From contig DOUW01000246.1 of assembly GCA_003520365.1 (NCBI GenBank), forward strand, positions 723 to 6,552: DNA of 5,830 nucleotides, written 5' to 3'. Positions 5,328 to 5,830 of the stretch are shown one piece after another (position 1 is the stretch's first letter; each line of letters opens with the position of its first letter). The notes below the pieces were generated by a model. That model was not told where the DNA came from and made no database searches. It saw only the letters and a program-made list of their open reading frames with translations. Position numbers and translations under genes: made by a program. This stretch comes from Massilia sp. GTDB lineage: Bacteria > Pseudomonadota > Gammaproteobacteria > Burkholderiales > Burkholderiaceae_D.

Positions 5328-5339
5328 AGCGAGAGTAAT

Positions 5340-5830
5340 GTGAAGATCCTGCTGGTGCGGGTGTCGTCCCTGGGCGACGTCCTGCACAACCTGCCGATGG
5401 TGGCCGATATCCTGCGTCACCATCCGGGCGCCACCATCGACTGGGTGGTCGAGGAAGGCTACGTCAGCCTGGTGCGCCTGAACCCGCATGTGCGCAAAAT
5501 CATTCCGTTCGCGCTGCGGCGCTGGCGCAAGGGCCTAGGCAAGGCGGAGACCCGCGCCGAGATCCGCGCCTTCTTCCGCAGCCTGCGCGAGGACGAATAC
5601 GACGTGGTGTTCGATACCCAGGGCCTGCTCAAGACCGGCATCGTCATGGGCGCCGCGCGCATCAAGCCGGGCGGGCGCAAGGTCGGCCTGGCCAACGGCA
5701 GCGAGGGCTCGGGCTACGAAGGCATCTCGCGCTTCTTCCACAGCCAGAGCATCCCGCTCGATCCGCGCACCCACGCGGTGGCGCGCGGGCGCCTGGTCGC
5801 GGGCGCGGCGCTCGGCTACGCGGTCGATAC
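5340..5830 (+). CDS. waaC: Lipopolysaccharide heptosyltransferase I WaaC (partial, runs off right edge)
   Basis: The first 163 residues of a family 9 glycosyltransferase that adds the first L-glycero-D-manno-heptose to Kdo2-lipid A on the inner face of the cytoplasmic membrane. The N-terminus V/MKILLVRVSSLGDVLHNLP (1-19) is the WaaC signature. It is followed by IDWVVEEGY (33-41), IIPFALRRWRK (54-64), YDVVFDTQGLLKTG (87-100) and a HAVARGRLV helix, all in the E. coli WaaC order. The start is GTG at 5340; the overlapping ATG at 5338 is followed at once by TGA and cannot be used. GAGAG (5331-5335) provides a ribosome site. The gap of 12 bases to pgm implies one operon. The C-terminal ADP-heptose-binding half is outside the window. 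Confidence 0.95.
   Translation, partial: MKILLVRVSSLGDVLHNLPMVADILRHHPGATIDWVVEEGYVSLVRLNPHVRKIIPFALRRWRKGLGKAETRAEIRAFFRSLREDEYDVVFDTQGLLKTGIVMGAARIKPGGRKVGLANGSEGSGYEGISRFFHSQSIPLDPRTHAVARGRLVAGAALGYAVD

Noticed and set aside
3930..5489. Long minus-strand open frame (519 codons) antisense to pgm and the waaC start
   Set aside because: It mirrors the codon periodicity of a high-GC gene; the plus strand has every phosphohexomutase motif intact and a good ribosome site.

Overview
This window looks like a chromosomal segment of a GC-rich betaproteobacterium. My best guess is Oxalobacteraceae (Massilia or a relative). The reasons are the high GC of the flanking genes, a small Burkholderiales-type H-NS protein (MDLSN start, GRGRQPKWV ending), and an ApaH to polysaccharide genes to phosphohexomutase to WaaC order. 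The taxon is inferred; no sequence here settles it.

Layout, left to right. Positions 1-103 hold a REPIN-like palindromic element made of two inverted hairpin units. Next is apaH on the minus strand (115-960), with a GC-only hairpin in its leader. From about 1074 to 1394 lie the decayed remains of a dTDP-glucose pyrophosphorylase gene (rfbA/rmlA), readable in several frames and with its middle deleted. Its former stop codon still overlaps the start of the intact rmlC (1391-1942) as ATGA. A 256-bp gap (1943-2198) carries a candidate promoter with a palindrome, then a leader hairpin. It precedes a membrane polyprenyl-phosphate sugar-1-phosphate transferase of the WecA/MraY superfamily (2199-3299). 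A small H-NS family gene follows (3376-3687).

The gap 3688-3941 is full of structure: a hairpin just after hns, a run of seven TCAAG-containing tandem repeats, a perfect 18-bp-stem hairpin without a U tract, a TACAAT box, and two overlapping, mutually exclusive hairpins. The second of these is a good intrinsic terminator ending only 12 bases before the next start codon. After it come a phosphomannomutase/phosphoglucomutase (3942-5327) and, 12 bases later, the start of heptosyltransferase I waaC, which runs off the right edge.

Functionally the plus-strand genes belong to LPS or other surface-polysaccharide synthesis: activated sugar supply (phosphohexomutase, RmlC), lipid-linked initiation (the transferase) and inner-core assembly (WaaC). 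The stretch from about 1074 to 3370 is visibly poorer in GC than apaH and pgm-waaC. It contains a dead gene and an rmlC without rmlA/B/D beside it, so it reads like the residue of a variable polysaccharide locus between conserved anchors. The most interesting regulatory signal is the attenuator-like leader in front of the phosphohexomutase gene.
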